50,494 bases of DNA from Rhodospirillales bacterium (lineage in GTDB: Bacteria; Pseudomonadota; Alphaproteobacteria; UBA828), in contig JAPPMY010000102.1 in the NCBI GenBank assembly GCA_028818855.1, positions 1-50,494 on the forward strand. Reading direction: 5' to 3'. The position numbers and the translations under genes were made by a program. The notes beneath the pieces are model-generated. The model did no database searches. It saw nothing but the letters and a program-made list of their open reading frames with translations, and had not been told where the DNA came from. Positions 34,133 to 42,701 of the stretch are shown here, piece after piece; the first letter of the stretch is position 1, and each line of letters begins with the position of its first letter.

Positions 34133-35015
34133 GGCCGGCTTGCCGCGCACGGCACGGCACGTCTGCGAGGCCGCCGCGGCCTATGCCTTCCTTGCGGTGC
34201 TGGGCGCGCTGCCGGTGGGATGGGCCTCGGCCCTTGGCGCCGCTCTCGGCGGCCTGATCGGCCCCCTGCTCCCGGTGCACCGGCGCGGCCTCGACAACCT
34301 CGCCCGGGCTCTGCCGGAGCTTTCGCCGCCGGAGGTCCGGCGCTGCGCACACCGCATGTGGCGCCATCTCGGCCGCGTCGCCGCGGAGTACCCGCACATT
34401 CATCGCTTCTCGGTCGAGAGACCCGACGGGCGGATCGAGCTCGTCGGGCGCCACCATCTGGAGGAAGCCAGACTCTCCGCCAACGGAGGCATCTTCTTTG
34501 CCGGCCACATCGGCAACTGGGAGATCGCCGCGCGCGCGCCGGAGCAGACCGGGGTTCCGGCAATCGCCGTCTACCGTGAGGCCAACAATCCGATCGTCGA
34601 CCGCCTGATCAAGCGGTGCAGGAAGACGATTTCGCAACGGCGCGTGCCCAAGGGGGCAGACGGCACCCGCGAAATGGTGCGCGCCCTGAGCGCCGGCCAC
34701 CACGTGGCCCTGCTGGTCGATCAGAAGCTCAACACCGGCATCCCCGTCCCCTTCTTCGGCCGCGATGCCATGACCGGCACGGCCGTGGCGACGTTCGCGC
34801 TGCGCTACGACTGCCCGGTGTGGCCGGTGCGGGTGGAACGGCTTGCCGGCGCCAACTTCCGCATCACCGTCTACCCCAGGCTCGCCATGCCCGAGGAGGG
34901 CACGCGGGAGGAGCGAATTCGCGCGGGCACGATCGCCGTGAACCGCGTCCTCGAAGGCTGGATCCGCGAGCGGCCGGATCAATGGCTCTGGCTGCACCGG
35001 CGCTGGCCGGATTGA
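34125..35015 (+). CDS. lpxL: Lipid A late acyltransferase (LpxL/HtrB family)
   Basis: 296 residues, one N-terminal membrane segment, and the acyltransferase motif HIGNWE (His128, Glu133, HxxxxE). Later blocks AVYREANNP, LVDQKLNTGIPVPFFG and WLWLHRRW match LpxL/LpxM, which add secondary acyl chains (usually laurate) to Kdo2-lipid IVA. The start overlaps the lpxK stop by 8 bases. Last of the lipid A operon. Confidence 0.92.
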   Translation: MARAGLPRTARHVCEAAAAYAFLAVLGALPVGWASALGAALGGLIGPLLPVHRRGLDNLARALPELSPPEVRRCAHRMWRHLGRVAAEYPHIHRFSVERPDGRIELVGRHHLEEARLSANGGIFFAGHIGNWEIAARAPEQTGVPAIAVYREANNPIVDRLIKRCRKTISQRRVPKGADGTREMVRALSAGHHVALLVDQKLNTGIPVPFFGRDAMTGTAVATFALRYDCPVWPVRVERLAGANFRITVYPRLAMPEEGTREERIRAGTIAVNRVLEGWIRERPDQWLWLHRRWPD

Positions 35016-35113
35016 CCCGGAGCCCGCGCCATCGTCGCGGCTCGCCGCGCTCCAGGGTGGATCACGCGCTCTGGCAGGTGCCATAATGCGGCCCGTCAGG
35101 GAGGGCCGGTGCG

Positions 35114-35887
35114 ATGCCGATCGTGTTGCAGGGCATCGAAAAGAGCTTTGCGACGCCGGATGGCGGTGAGCTGCAGGTATTGCGGGGCATCGACGCCGAG
35201 ATCGCGGACGAGGAATTCGTCGTCCTGATCGGCGCCTCGGGCTGCGGCAAGTCGACGTTGCTGAACGTCGTCGCCGGCCTGATCGAGCCGAGCGCGGGCC
35301 AGGTCCTGCTCGATGGCACGCCCGTGACCGGGCCGGGGCGCGATCGCGGCATGGTGTTTCAGCAGGACGCGATCCTGATGTGGCGCTCGGTGCTGCGGAA
35401 CGTGGAGTACGGCCTCGAGCTGCGGGGCGTGCCGCGGGCCGAGCGGCGGCGCATCGCCGAGGAGCACCTGCGGCTCGTGGGCCTCGAGCGCTTCGCCGAC
35501 TTCTTCCCCAAGGACCTCTCCGGCGGCATGCGCAAGCGCGTGCAGATCGCAGCCGTCTTCGCCAACAGTCCCGAGGTCCTGCTGATGGATGAGCCCTTCG
35601 GCTCGCTCGACTACGTGACCAAGGTGACGCTCCAGCAGGAGCTGCTGCGCATCTGGACGCAGGAGCGCAAGACGACGCTCTTCGTCACCCACGACATCGA
35701 GGAGGCGACCTTTCTGGCCGACCGCATTTTCGTGCTCCGCGCCGGCCAGATCGAGAACGTGATCGAGGTCCCGTTCACCCGCCCGCGCACGGTGGAAATG
35801 CGCACGGAGCCGGAGTTCAGGGAGATCCTCGCGGCGCTCTGGGGCGAGCTGGCGGAGGATGAGGAGGCCGCGCTGAGCGCCGCGTGA
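35114..35887 (+). CDS. NitT/TauT-type ABC transporter ATPase
   Basis: 257 residues with Walker A GASGCGKST, MVFQQDAILMWRSV (Q-loop), signature LSGGMRKRVQIA, Walker B VLLMDEPFGSLD and H-loop VTHDIEEA, as in SsuB/TauB/NrtD. It powers import of a small acid. The neighbours are two distinct permeases and a long NMT1-type binding protein, interleaved with catabolic genes. The C-terminus is acidic. Overlaps the first permease start (TGATG). The 98-bp gap after lpxL may hold the operon promoter. Confidence 0.93.
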   Translation: MPIVLQGIEKSFATPDGGELQVLRGIDAEIADEEFVVLIGASGCGKSTLLNVVAGLIEPSAGQVLLDGTPVTGPGRDRGMVFQQDAILMWRSVLRNVEYGLELRGVPRAERRRIAEEHLRLVGLERFADFFPKDLSGGMRKRVQIAAVFANSPEVLLMDEPFGSLDYVTKVTLQQELLRIWTQERKTTLFVTHDIEEATFLADRIFVLRAGQIENVIEVPFTRPRTVEMRTEPEFREILAALWGELAEDEEAALSAA

Positions 35888-36762
35888 TGAGCGTTGCAGC
35901 CAGCGAGACCCCCGCGCGGCCGTCGCGCTGGCGCAAGTGGCGGCAGCTCCTGCCCAACCACTGGCAAATCCTGGGCCTCGTCTGCCTGATCGTCGCCTAC
36001 GAGGCGTTCGCCTGGTGGGTGTTCACGGACAACCCCCGCCGCGCGGACCGCATGTTCCCGCGCATCGAGTACGTGGCCACGGTCTCGTTCCCCGAGTTCG
36101 CCACCTACTACGGCTTCGACGAGGGGCTGCTCGGCTATCGCCAGAATGTCGGCCAGGCGCTCGCGGTGCTGTTCGAGAACGCGCTCGTCACCATCCGCCG
36201 GCTCGTGATCGGCCTCGTCGCCGGCATCGGGCTCGGCATCGGCGTGGGCCTCCTGGTCGGCATGAGCCGCTGGGCGCGCGACGTCGTCCTGCCGCCGGTG
36301 CTGCTGCTGCGCACGATCCCCATTCTCGCGCTCATCCCGCTCTTCATGTTCTGGTTCGGCGCGCGCGAGATCGGCATCCTGATCTTCGTCTCCTTCGCCG
36401 TGTTCTCGATGATGATCGTCAACACGCTGGAGGCGATCCGCAACGTGCCGCCGATCTACCAGGACTACGCGCGCTGCATGGGCGCGACGCGGCGGCAGAT
36501 CTACCGCACCGTCATCGTGCCCGCGATCCTGCCGTCGCTGAACGGCGGAATCCGGGTGATCCTCGGGCTTTCCTTCGCTATCGTCCTTGCGGGAGAACTG
36601 CTTGCGACGGACTCGGGCCTCGGCTGGCTGATGATCCTCTCCGAGCGCTTCTTCATGATCGGCCGAATCGTCGTGATCGTCGTCATCTTCGTCATCCTGT
36701 CGCTGATCCTGAACGGTCTCTATTTGGCGGCATCGCGATACGTAAACCGCTGGGTGCCGTAG
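35887..36762 (+). CDS. NitT/TauT-type ABC transporter permease 1
   Basis: 291 residues, N-terminal helix, a ~60-residue periplasmic stretch (WWVFTDNPRRADRMFPRIEYV...) and then about five helices. The EAA loop reads YARCMGATRRQIYRTVIVPA...GG. Typical of SsuC/TauC. The inserted periplasmic segment is longer than usual. Start ATG 35887 (GTG 35884 possible). A second, different permease is encoded 2.4 kb downstream. Confidence 0.92.
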   Translation: MSVAASETPARPSRWRKWRQLLPNHWQILGLVCLIVAYEAFAWWVFTDNPRRADRMFPRIEYVATVSFPEFATYYGFDEGLLGYRQNVGQALAVLFENALVTIRRLVIGLVAGIGLGIGVGLLVGMSRWARDVVLPPVLLLRTIPILALIPLFMFWFGAREIGILIFVSFAVFSMMIVNTLEAIRNVPPIYQDYARCMGATRRQIYRTVIVPAILPSLNGGIRVILGLSFAIVLAGELLATDSGLGWLMILSERFFMIGRIVVIVVIFVILSLILNGLYLAASRYVNRWVP

Positions 36763-36795
36763 CCGCGCCGGGCTTGTGTCAAGGGAGGCAACGCC

Positions 36796-37719
36796 ATGAC
36801 TGACGCTACCACTGGTCCGTTTCCGTCACGCTGGGGGCCGGACGACGAACTGGGTGCCCTGAATCTGGTCACGCCGGAGAGCACGCTCGCCGCGCTCGCC
36901 ATGATCAAGCAGGCGAAGACCTACGACCTGTCACACGTGCTCGAGGGGGAAATGCCGGTGCCGGGCTTCCACGGGCAGTTCTTCGCCAACACCCAGTTCA
37001 CGCTGGAGAACGGCGAGGAGTGGCACCACAAGCATCTCGGCATCATGAAGAACGGCTACTCGGCGCAGAACCTGCGCATCAACATGTCGGACCAGTCGGG
37101 CACGCACATCGACAACCTCAACCATATCGGCCAGCGGCAGGCCGATGGCGAGTACTATCTCTACAACAACGTCCGCAACAAGGACGTGATCGACACGTTC
37201 GGAACGCGCAGGCTCGGCATGGAGAACGTGCCCGCCTTCATCGCCCGCGGCATCCTGATCGACGTCGCCGGCCACCTCGGCCAGGACATCCTGCCGGCCG
37301 GCTACGCGATACAGCCGGACGAGATCGACGCCGCCCGGGCCGCCCAGGGGGGCACCGAGGTCCGCCAGGGCGATGTCGTGTTCATCCACACCGGGTGGGG
37401 CAAGCACTGGGAAGACCCGGAGACTCTGCTCTCCGGCGAGCCCGGCCTCGGCAAGGCCTGCGCCGGGTGGGCCAACGAGCACGACATCATGATGTGGGGC
37501 CTCGACCAGTTCGCGGTCGACCCGATCCCCTTCGAGACCGAGGGCGAATGCCTGCCCATACACATCGAGATGCTGAGCAAGTCGGGCATCCGCCTCATCG
37601 AGAACGTCTACCTGGAGGAGATCGTGCGCGAGAAGGTCTACGAGTTCTGCGTCATCGGGGCGCCGCTCCGCTTCAAGGGGGGCACCGGCTCGCCGATCCG
37701 CCTGCTCGCCATGATCTAG
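36796..37719 (+). CDS. Cyclase-family metal-dependent hydrolase
   Basis: 307 residues of the PF04199 family (kynurenine formamidase, isatin hydrolase). The metal motif HxGTHxDxxxH reads QSGTHIDNLNH at 100-110: His104, Asp106 and His110 are kept, while the first His is Gln100. FIHTGWGKHW and the C-terminal PIRLLAMI are also family features. It would open a cyclic amide/lactone or cleave a formamide. It lies between the importer permease and its binding protein, so its substrate is probably the imported compound. Confidence 0.85.
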   Translation: MTDATTGPFPSRWGPDDELGALNLVTPESTLAALAMIKQAKTYDLSHVLEGEMPVPGFHGQFFANTQFTLENGEEWHHKHLGIMKNGYSAQNLRINMSDQSGTHIDNLNHIGQRQADGEYYLYNNVRNKDVIDTFGTRRLGMENVPAFIARGILIDVAGHLGQDILPAGYAIQPDEIDAARAAQGGTEVRQGDVVFIHTGWGKHWEDPETLLSGEPGLGKACAGWANEHDIMMWGLDQFAVDPIPFETEGECLPIHIEMLSKSGIRLIENVYLEEIVREKVYEFCVIGAPLRFKGGTGSPIRLLAMI

Positions 37720-37807
37720 CGGCTTGCAACAAGGTTTCCTAAGCTAAGCATTGAGTCAGCAAGGCTCAGAGGATCGATCAACCAACCATGCATCCAGGGA
37801 GGGAAAC

Positions 37808-39133
37808 ATGAAACGATATGCATCCAAGGCCACGGCGCTCGCAGCCGGTGCGGCCATGGTCGTGGCCAGCGGGACGGCGCTGGCCCAGCCGGCCGTGCCG
37901 GAGATACCGCAGGTGGAGGTGAGCTACGCCAGCCTGCACGCGATCGACCACACCCACATCGTCATCCCCATCACCAAAGGGTGGGACAAGGACGTGGGCA
38001 TCACGATCACGCCCGGCAAGTTCGGCACCAGCGTCGGCGCTGACAAGATCGTCTCGGTGCTGACCGCCGGCACGGTCGACATCTCGTCCGGCTCCACGGT
38101 GTTCTCGCTCGCCGGCTACAGCACCAACTCGAACTACGTCGACTTCATGCACGGCGACATCTTCCAGGGCTTCGGCTTCATGGTCGATCCGGAGGCCGGC
38201 TACAAGTCGGTGACCGCGTTCATCGACGAGGGCATGGAGCCCACCGCCGCGATCAAGGCGACCGCCGAGCAGTTCCGCGGCAAGACGCTGGCCACGCTCA
38301 ACGAGGGCGGCATCCGCGGCTTCATCACCATCGCGCTGGAAAGCGCGGGCATGAGCATGGACGACATCACGGTCAACAGCTTCGACACCGATTCGAAGAT
38401 CGTCGCCGAGATGATCTCCGGCCGCGCCGACTTTGCCGTGGGCTCCGCACCGGGCCGCGTCTCCATGACGTTGGAGGGCTTCGTGCCGGTGATGACGTCC
38501 CTGCACATCTCGCAGTTCGCGGCGGCGACGCCCGACTCCAAGGAGCTGCGGGCCGTGTTCCACGACGGCTGGGCGACCACGCGGGAGTACTACGCGAACA
38601 ACAAGGAGACGCTCTACCGCTTCGCCAGCATGATCTACCGGACGCTCAGGCTGATGGTGGACAGGCCGCAGGAGACGATCCCGCCGCACACGGACTTCCT
38701 CAACTCGATCATGGGGTCCACGCTCACGCCGGTGGACGTCGAGGTGATCTACGAAGAGCTCAACCCCTTCGTGCCCTTCGAGGATCAGGCGGTGTGGTAC
38801 GAGGACCGCTATCGCTCCACCAACCCTGAGCACTACGCCAACATCACCGGCGCCCACATCAAGCTGTGGGAAGAGCAGGAAGTGCTGGAGGCGGGCAAGT
38901 GGACGCCCGACAACGCCTCCTACGCCATCGAGTTCTGGCACGAGATGCAGGCGCTCAAGGTCGATGCGCATGCGGCAATCGTCGCAGCTAGGGCTGCCGT
39001 CTCTGACGCGACGCCACAGGCCGCCGAGCTTCTGGCGCAGGCGGTGTTCCATGACTCGATCTACAACTTCTACGATGCCGGGCGCTTCGCCCGCGCGGCT
39101 GCTGAGTGGGCCGCACACGAGTCCGGGTCCTAG
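37808..39133 (+). CDS. NMT1/SsuA-type ABC substrate-binding protein
   Basis: 441 residues: signal peptide ending at TALAQ (cleavage after ALA, ~26), then a two-lobe binding domain of the nitrate/sulfonate/taurine class (LTAGTVDISSGS, LATLNEGGIRGF, ISGRADFAVGSAP). The usual length is ~320-340; about 100 extra residues (390-441 Ala-rich, helical) extend the C-terminus. GGGAGGGAAAC precedes the ATG. A weak promoter (TTGCAA 37724, TAAGCA 37745) may lie in the 88-bp gap. The ligand is unknown. Confidence 0.9.
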   Translation: MKRYASKATALAAGAAMVVASGTALAQPAVPEIPQVEVSYASLHAIDHTHIVIPITKGWDKDVGITITPGKFGTSVGADKIVSVLTAGTVDISSGSTVFSLAGYSTNSNYVDFMHGDIFQGFGFMVDPEAGYKSVTAFIDEGMEPTAAIKATAEQFRGKTLATLNEGGIRGFITIALESAGMSMDDITVNSFDTDSKIVAEMISGRADFAVGSAPGRVSMTLEGFVPVMTSLHISQFAAATPDSKELRAVFHDGWATTREYYANNKETLYRFASMIYRTLRLMVDRPQETIPPHTDFLNSIMGSTLTPVDVEVIYEELNPFVPFEDQAVWYEDRYRSTNPEHYANITGAHIKLWEEQEVLEAGKWTPDNASYAIEFWHEMQALKVDAHAAIVAARAAVSDATPQAAELLAQAVFHDSIYNFYDAGRFARAAAEWAAHESGS

Positions 39134-39197
39134 ACCCCGCATGTGAGGTGGGGCCGGGGCGCTTCGCGGCGCTCCGGCCCGACCGTCCGGCCGCTCC

Positions 39198-39998
39198 TTG
39201 ATCCGTCTGGGACGCATAGGCTTTCACGTCCGCCAGACCTACGGCTTTCTGATCATCCTGGGCGCCTGGTGGGGGTTCGCCGCGTGGCTCGGCCCGGCCC
39301 GCCTGCCGTCCCCCGACGCCGTGGCGGTGCGGCTCATCGAGGTCTTGTTCGAATCGCCCGAGATCGCGGCCCAGGGCGGCGGCTCGGAGGGCATCACCCC
39401 CCACATTACGGCATCCATCATCCGCGTCTGCATCGGCGGCGTCATCGGCATCGGGATGGGCGTCGCGGTCGGCCTCCTGATGGGGTGGATCCGCCAGTTC
39501 CGCGACTTCATTCAGCCGCCGATCGAGGTGCTCCGCGCGATCCCGCCGCTCGCCATCGCGCCGATGCTGCTGATCTGGTTCGGCCCGACCGCGACGACCC
39601 AGTACGTAATGCTGATCGGCTATATGTTCCTCGCGATCGTCATCAACACGCTGGAGGCGATCCGCAACGTCCCCCAGGTCTACCTGCAGTACGCCCGCAC
39701 GATGGGCGCCTCGCGCGGGCAGGTGTTCCGCACGATCGTGCTGCCCGCGATCGTCCCGGAGCTGGTGGGCGGCATCCGCGTCGGCGTCGCGCTCGCCTGG
39801 GGGATCGCCGTCGTCACCGAGCTTCTCGGCGCGCCGGTCGGCATCGGCAAGGTGTTCTCGATGATGCTGACCGCGCAGGGCCTCGACATCATTATCATCA
39901 GCATCTTCTACGTGACCCTCGTGGCTCTCGCGACCGACCGCCTGGTGGTGCTGGTCGCAGGCTACGTCACCCGCTGGATGCCCCGCGTTGCGCGCTGA
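39198..39998 (+). CDS. NitT/TauT-type ABC transporter permease 2
   Basis: 266 residues, about six membrane helices. EAA loop YARTMGASRGQVFRTIVLPAIVPELVGG. It differs clearly from permease 1 and could pair with it as a heterodimer. The start is TTG 39198 with weak upstream purines; no ATG gives the first helix. It sits 24 bp before the aldehyde oxidoreductase. Confidence 0.9.
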   Translation: MIRLGRIGFHVRQTYGFLIILGAWWGFAAWLGPARLPSPDAVAVRLIEVLFESPEIAAQGGGSEGITPHITASIIRVCIGGVIGIGMGVAVGLLMGWIRQFRDFIQPPIEVLRAIPPLAIAPMLLIWFGPTATTQYVMLIGYMFLAIVINTLEAIRNVPQVYLQYARTMGASRGQVFRTIVLPAIVPELVGGIRVGVALAWGIAVVTELLGAPVGIGKVFSMMLTAQGLDIIIISIFYVTLVALATDRLVVLVAGYVTRWMPRVAR

Positions 39999-40022
39999 CC
40001 TGAACCGGGGGAGAACGACGCG

Positions 40023-41915
40023 ATGAGCCGGTACGGCTATCACGGCAGGCTGCTGCACGTCGACCTCGGCCGCGAGACGAGCTGGGTCGAGGAGCCGGCG
40101 GACCTGCAGTACCGCATCACCGGGGGCGCGGGCGTGCTCGCCGCCCGCCTGCTGCTGGAGGGAACGCCCCCTGGCATCGACCCACTGGGCCCTGAGAACC
40201 TGCTGATCTTCGCCAACGGCGTCGTCAGCGGCTATCCGCTGGCGGGGCTGGTGCGCCATGTCGTCTGCGCCAAGTCGCCGCTCACCGGCGGCATCGGCGA
40301 GGCCCGCGTCGAGGGCCCCTGGGGCATCGCGCTGAAGCGCACCGGCTACGACGCCCTCGTCTTCCACGGTGCCGCAGCGCGTGCCACGGGCCTCCTGATC
40401 GAGGACGGCGCGGTCTCGTTCTTCGATGCCGCCGCAGAGTGGGGGCTCACGACGGGCGAGGCCACGGACGCGCTGGAGAGCCGCTTCGGCACCGACGCCG
40501 AGATCGCCGTCATCGGGCCTGCCGGCGAGAATCGGGTGCGCTTCGCCAGCATCGTCAGCGGGCGCACCCACCAGGCCCAGCGCTTAGGGATGGGCGCCGT
40601 GATGGGCGCCAAGAGGCTGAAGGCGATCGTGCTCAAGGGGGGCACGGCTCCGCCGCTTGCGGACGAAGCCGCCTGCCGGCGCATCAGCGCCGCGTTCGCC
40701 GCCGCCATCCCGGACAACATCCTGGCGAACTGGCAGAAGGAGCGGCCGGGCTTCGCCGTCTGGGTCCACGATCACGGGCTGGACGCAGCGCTCGACGTGG
40801 ACAACTTCCGCACGGCAACATTCGAGCGGGTCGACGCCTACGCCAAACCCCACTGGGAGCTCCATTACCGGGGCATCGCGCCCTGCCCAGGGTGCGCCAA
40901 CGACTGCATGAAGGTCTATCACGTGGCGGGCCAGGGCGACGTGCGCGCGAGCGCCATGCACCAGGAGGTGACCGGCGCGATGGGCCCCAACATCGGCACG
41001 CCCGACGTCGCCACGCTGATCGCCCACAACACGCGCCTCAACGAGCTGGGCATGGACCCGGTCTCCCTCGGCTTCACGCTCTCGTTCGCGATGGAGCTGG
41101 TGGAGCGCGGCATTCTCTCCGCCGGCGACCTCGACGGCCTCGACCTCCGCTTCGGCAATGTGGATGCGACCAGGGCCATGATCGAGCGCATCGCGCTGCG
41201 CGAGGGCGCGGGCGACCTGCTGGCCGAAGGCGCGAAGCGCGCAGCCGAACGCATCGGCGGCGGGGCCGAGCGCTACGCCATGCACGTCAAGGGCCTGGAG
41301 ATGGTGCCCTTCGAGCCGCGCAGCCAGGGCAATCTCGCCACCGGCTTCGCCGTGGCCTCCATCGGCCCCCGCTATGACATCTGCGAGCACGACTGGGACT
41401 ACGACGTCGACGTCGGCTGGCCGCACGCGATGGACCTCTCGCGCACGCTCGGCATCTACGAGCGCATCCCGATGGAGCACCTCGGCGTCGACAAGGTGCG
41501 CAACTACAAGGCGCTCAACACGCTGTGGTCGGCGGCCGACGCCCTCTCCTTCTGCGTCTTCGCCGTGGCGCCGACCCGCGTGCTCAGCATGGGCCAGATG
41601 GCCGCGCTGCTCGCCGCGGTCACGGGCTGGGAGACCTCGGACCACGAGATCATGCGCTTCGGCGAGCGGCGCAATCACCTCTACCGGGTCTACAACAACC
41701 GCGAGGGGTTGGGGCCCGAGGACGACACGCTGCCCGACCGCTTCTTCGACGAGGCAATCTCGGAGGGTCCCAAGAAGGGCCAGAAGCTGGACCGCGCCAC
41801 CTTCCGCCGGGTGCTCGAGACCTACTATCAGATGATGGGCTGGGACGCGGCGGGCCGCCCCCTGCCCGCCACGCTCTACGACCATCACCTCGAGTGGACG
41901 CTGGAGGGCACATGA
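40023..41915 (+). CDS. Tungsten-type aldehyde:ferredoxin oxidoreductase
   Basis: 630 residues of the AOR family, which oxidises aldehydes to acids with a W- (or Mo-) bispterin and a 4Fe-4S cluster. Cluster ligands Cys288, Cys291, Cys295 (CPGCANDC) and Cys511 (LSFCVF); the first three sit at the same residue numbers as in Pyrococcus AOR. GGAGVLAARLLLEG, AKSPLTGGIGEA and DICEHDWDYD are family blocks. No ferredoxin-like small subunit is next to it. Good RBS (GGGGGAGAACG). Its stop overlaps the SDR start. Confidence 0.93.
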   Translation: MSRYGYHGRLLHVDLGRETSWVEEPADLQYRITGGAGVLAARLLLEGTPPGIDPLGPENLLIFANGVVSGYPLAGLVRHVVCAKSPLTGGIGEARVEGPWGIALKRTGYDALVFHGAAARATGLLIEDGAVSFFDAAAEWGLTTGEATDALESRFGTDAEIAVIGPAGENRVRFASIVSGRTHQAQRLGMGAVMGAKRLKAIVLKGGTAPPLADEAACRRISAAFAAAIPDNILANWQKERPGFAVWVHDHGLDAALDVDNFRTATFERVDAYAKPHWELHYRGIAPCPGCANDCMKVYHVAGQGDVRASAMHQEVTGAMGPNIGTPDVATLIAHNTRLNELGMDPVSLGFTLSFAMELVERGILSAGDLDGLDLRFGNVDATRAMIERIALREGAGDLLAEGAKRAAERIGGGAERYAMHVKGLEMVPFEPRSQGNLATGFAVASIGPRYDICEHDWDYDVDVGWPHAMDLSRTLGIYERIPMEHLGVDKVRNYKALNTLWSAADALSFCVFAVAPTRVLSMGQMAALLAAVTGWETSDHEIMRFGERRNHLYRVYNNREGLGPEDDTLPDRFFDEAISEGPKKGQKLDRATFRRVLETYYQMMGWDAAGRPLPATLYDHHLEWTLEGT

Positions 41916-42652
41916 ACGGATACGAGACGGCCTTCGTCACCGGCGCGTCGAGCGGCATCGGCGAGGCCGTCGTCCGCGCTCTCTCGGCCGCAGGCCTGAC
42001 CGTCCACGCCCTCGCCCGCCGCGCGGATCGCCTCGCCGCGCTGGCGGCGCAGACCGGCTGCGAGACGCACGTCCTCGATGCGACTGACACGGGCGCGCTG
42101 ACGCGGCTCCTGGAGGGGCGCCCGATCGACGTTCTCGTCAACAACGTCGCCACCGGCCTCGGCTTCGCCGAGCCCGTGGCCGAGGTCGATCCTGCCGTCA
42201 TCGACCGGGCTGTCGCCACGAACCTGACGGTCTCGCTCCATGCCTGCCGCCTCGTGCTGCCGGGCATGATCGCCCGCGGCCGCGGCCACGTGGTCACCAT
42301 CGGCTCGATCAGCGGGCTCTATCCCATCCGCCAGGCCCTCTACGGCGCCACCAAGGCCGGCCAGCACCTGCTCCATCAGACCCTGCGGGTCGAGCTGCAC
42401 GGCACGGGCGTGCGGGCCACGGAGGTCTGCCCCGGCAGCACCCGAACGGAGTTTGCGGACCGCGCCTATGGCGACGACGCTGCCGCCAGGACCGCCTTCC
42501 TCGAAAGCTGCCGCCTTCTCGACCCGGAGGATGTCGCCGACGCCGTGCTCTACGCCGTGGCCCGCCCGGCCCACGTGAACATCGGCACGATCGAGCTGAC
42601 GCCGACCGGCGAAGTCCCGGGCGGCATCCTGCACGAGGCGGACGAACGGTGA
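41912..42652 (+). CDS. Short-chain dehydrogenase/reductase
   Basis: 246 residues: TGASSGIG at 10-17, NNVAT (NNAG variant), Ser in IGSISG, and YGATKAG (Tyr, Lys). Last gene of the importer-AOR island, overlapping AOR (ATGA). Could produce or consume the aldehyde handled by AOR. Confidence 0.9.
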   Translation: MNGYETAFVTGASSGIGEAVVRALSAAGLTVHALARRADRLAALAAQTGCETHVLDATDTGALTRLLEGRPIDVLVNNVATGLGFAEPVAEVDPAVIDRAVATNLTVSLHACRLVLPGMIARGRGHVVTIGSISGLYPIRQALYGATKAGQHLLHQTLRVELHGTGVRATEVCPGSTRTEFADRAYGDDAAARTAFLESCRLLDPEDVADAVLYAVARPAHVNIGTIELTPTGEVPGGILHEADER

Positions 42653-42701
42653 GGGGCGCGCGCGTGGCCGGCCCGCGCGCCGGGTAGCGGGCCCCGATCC
42701 C

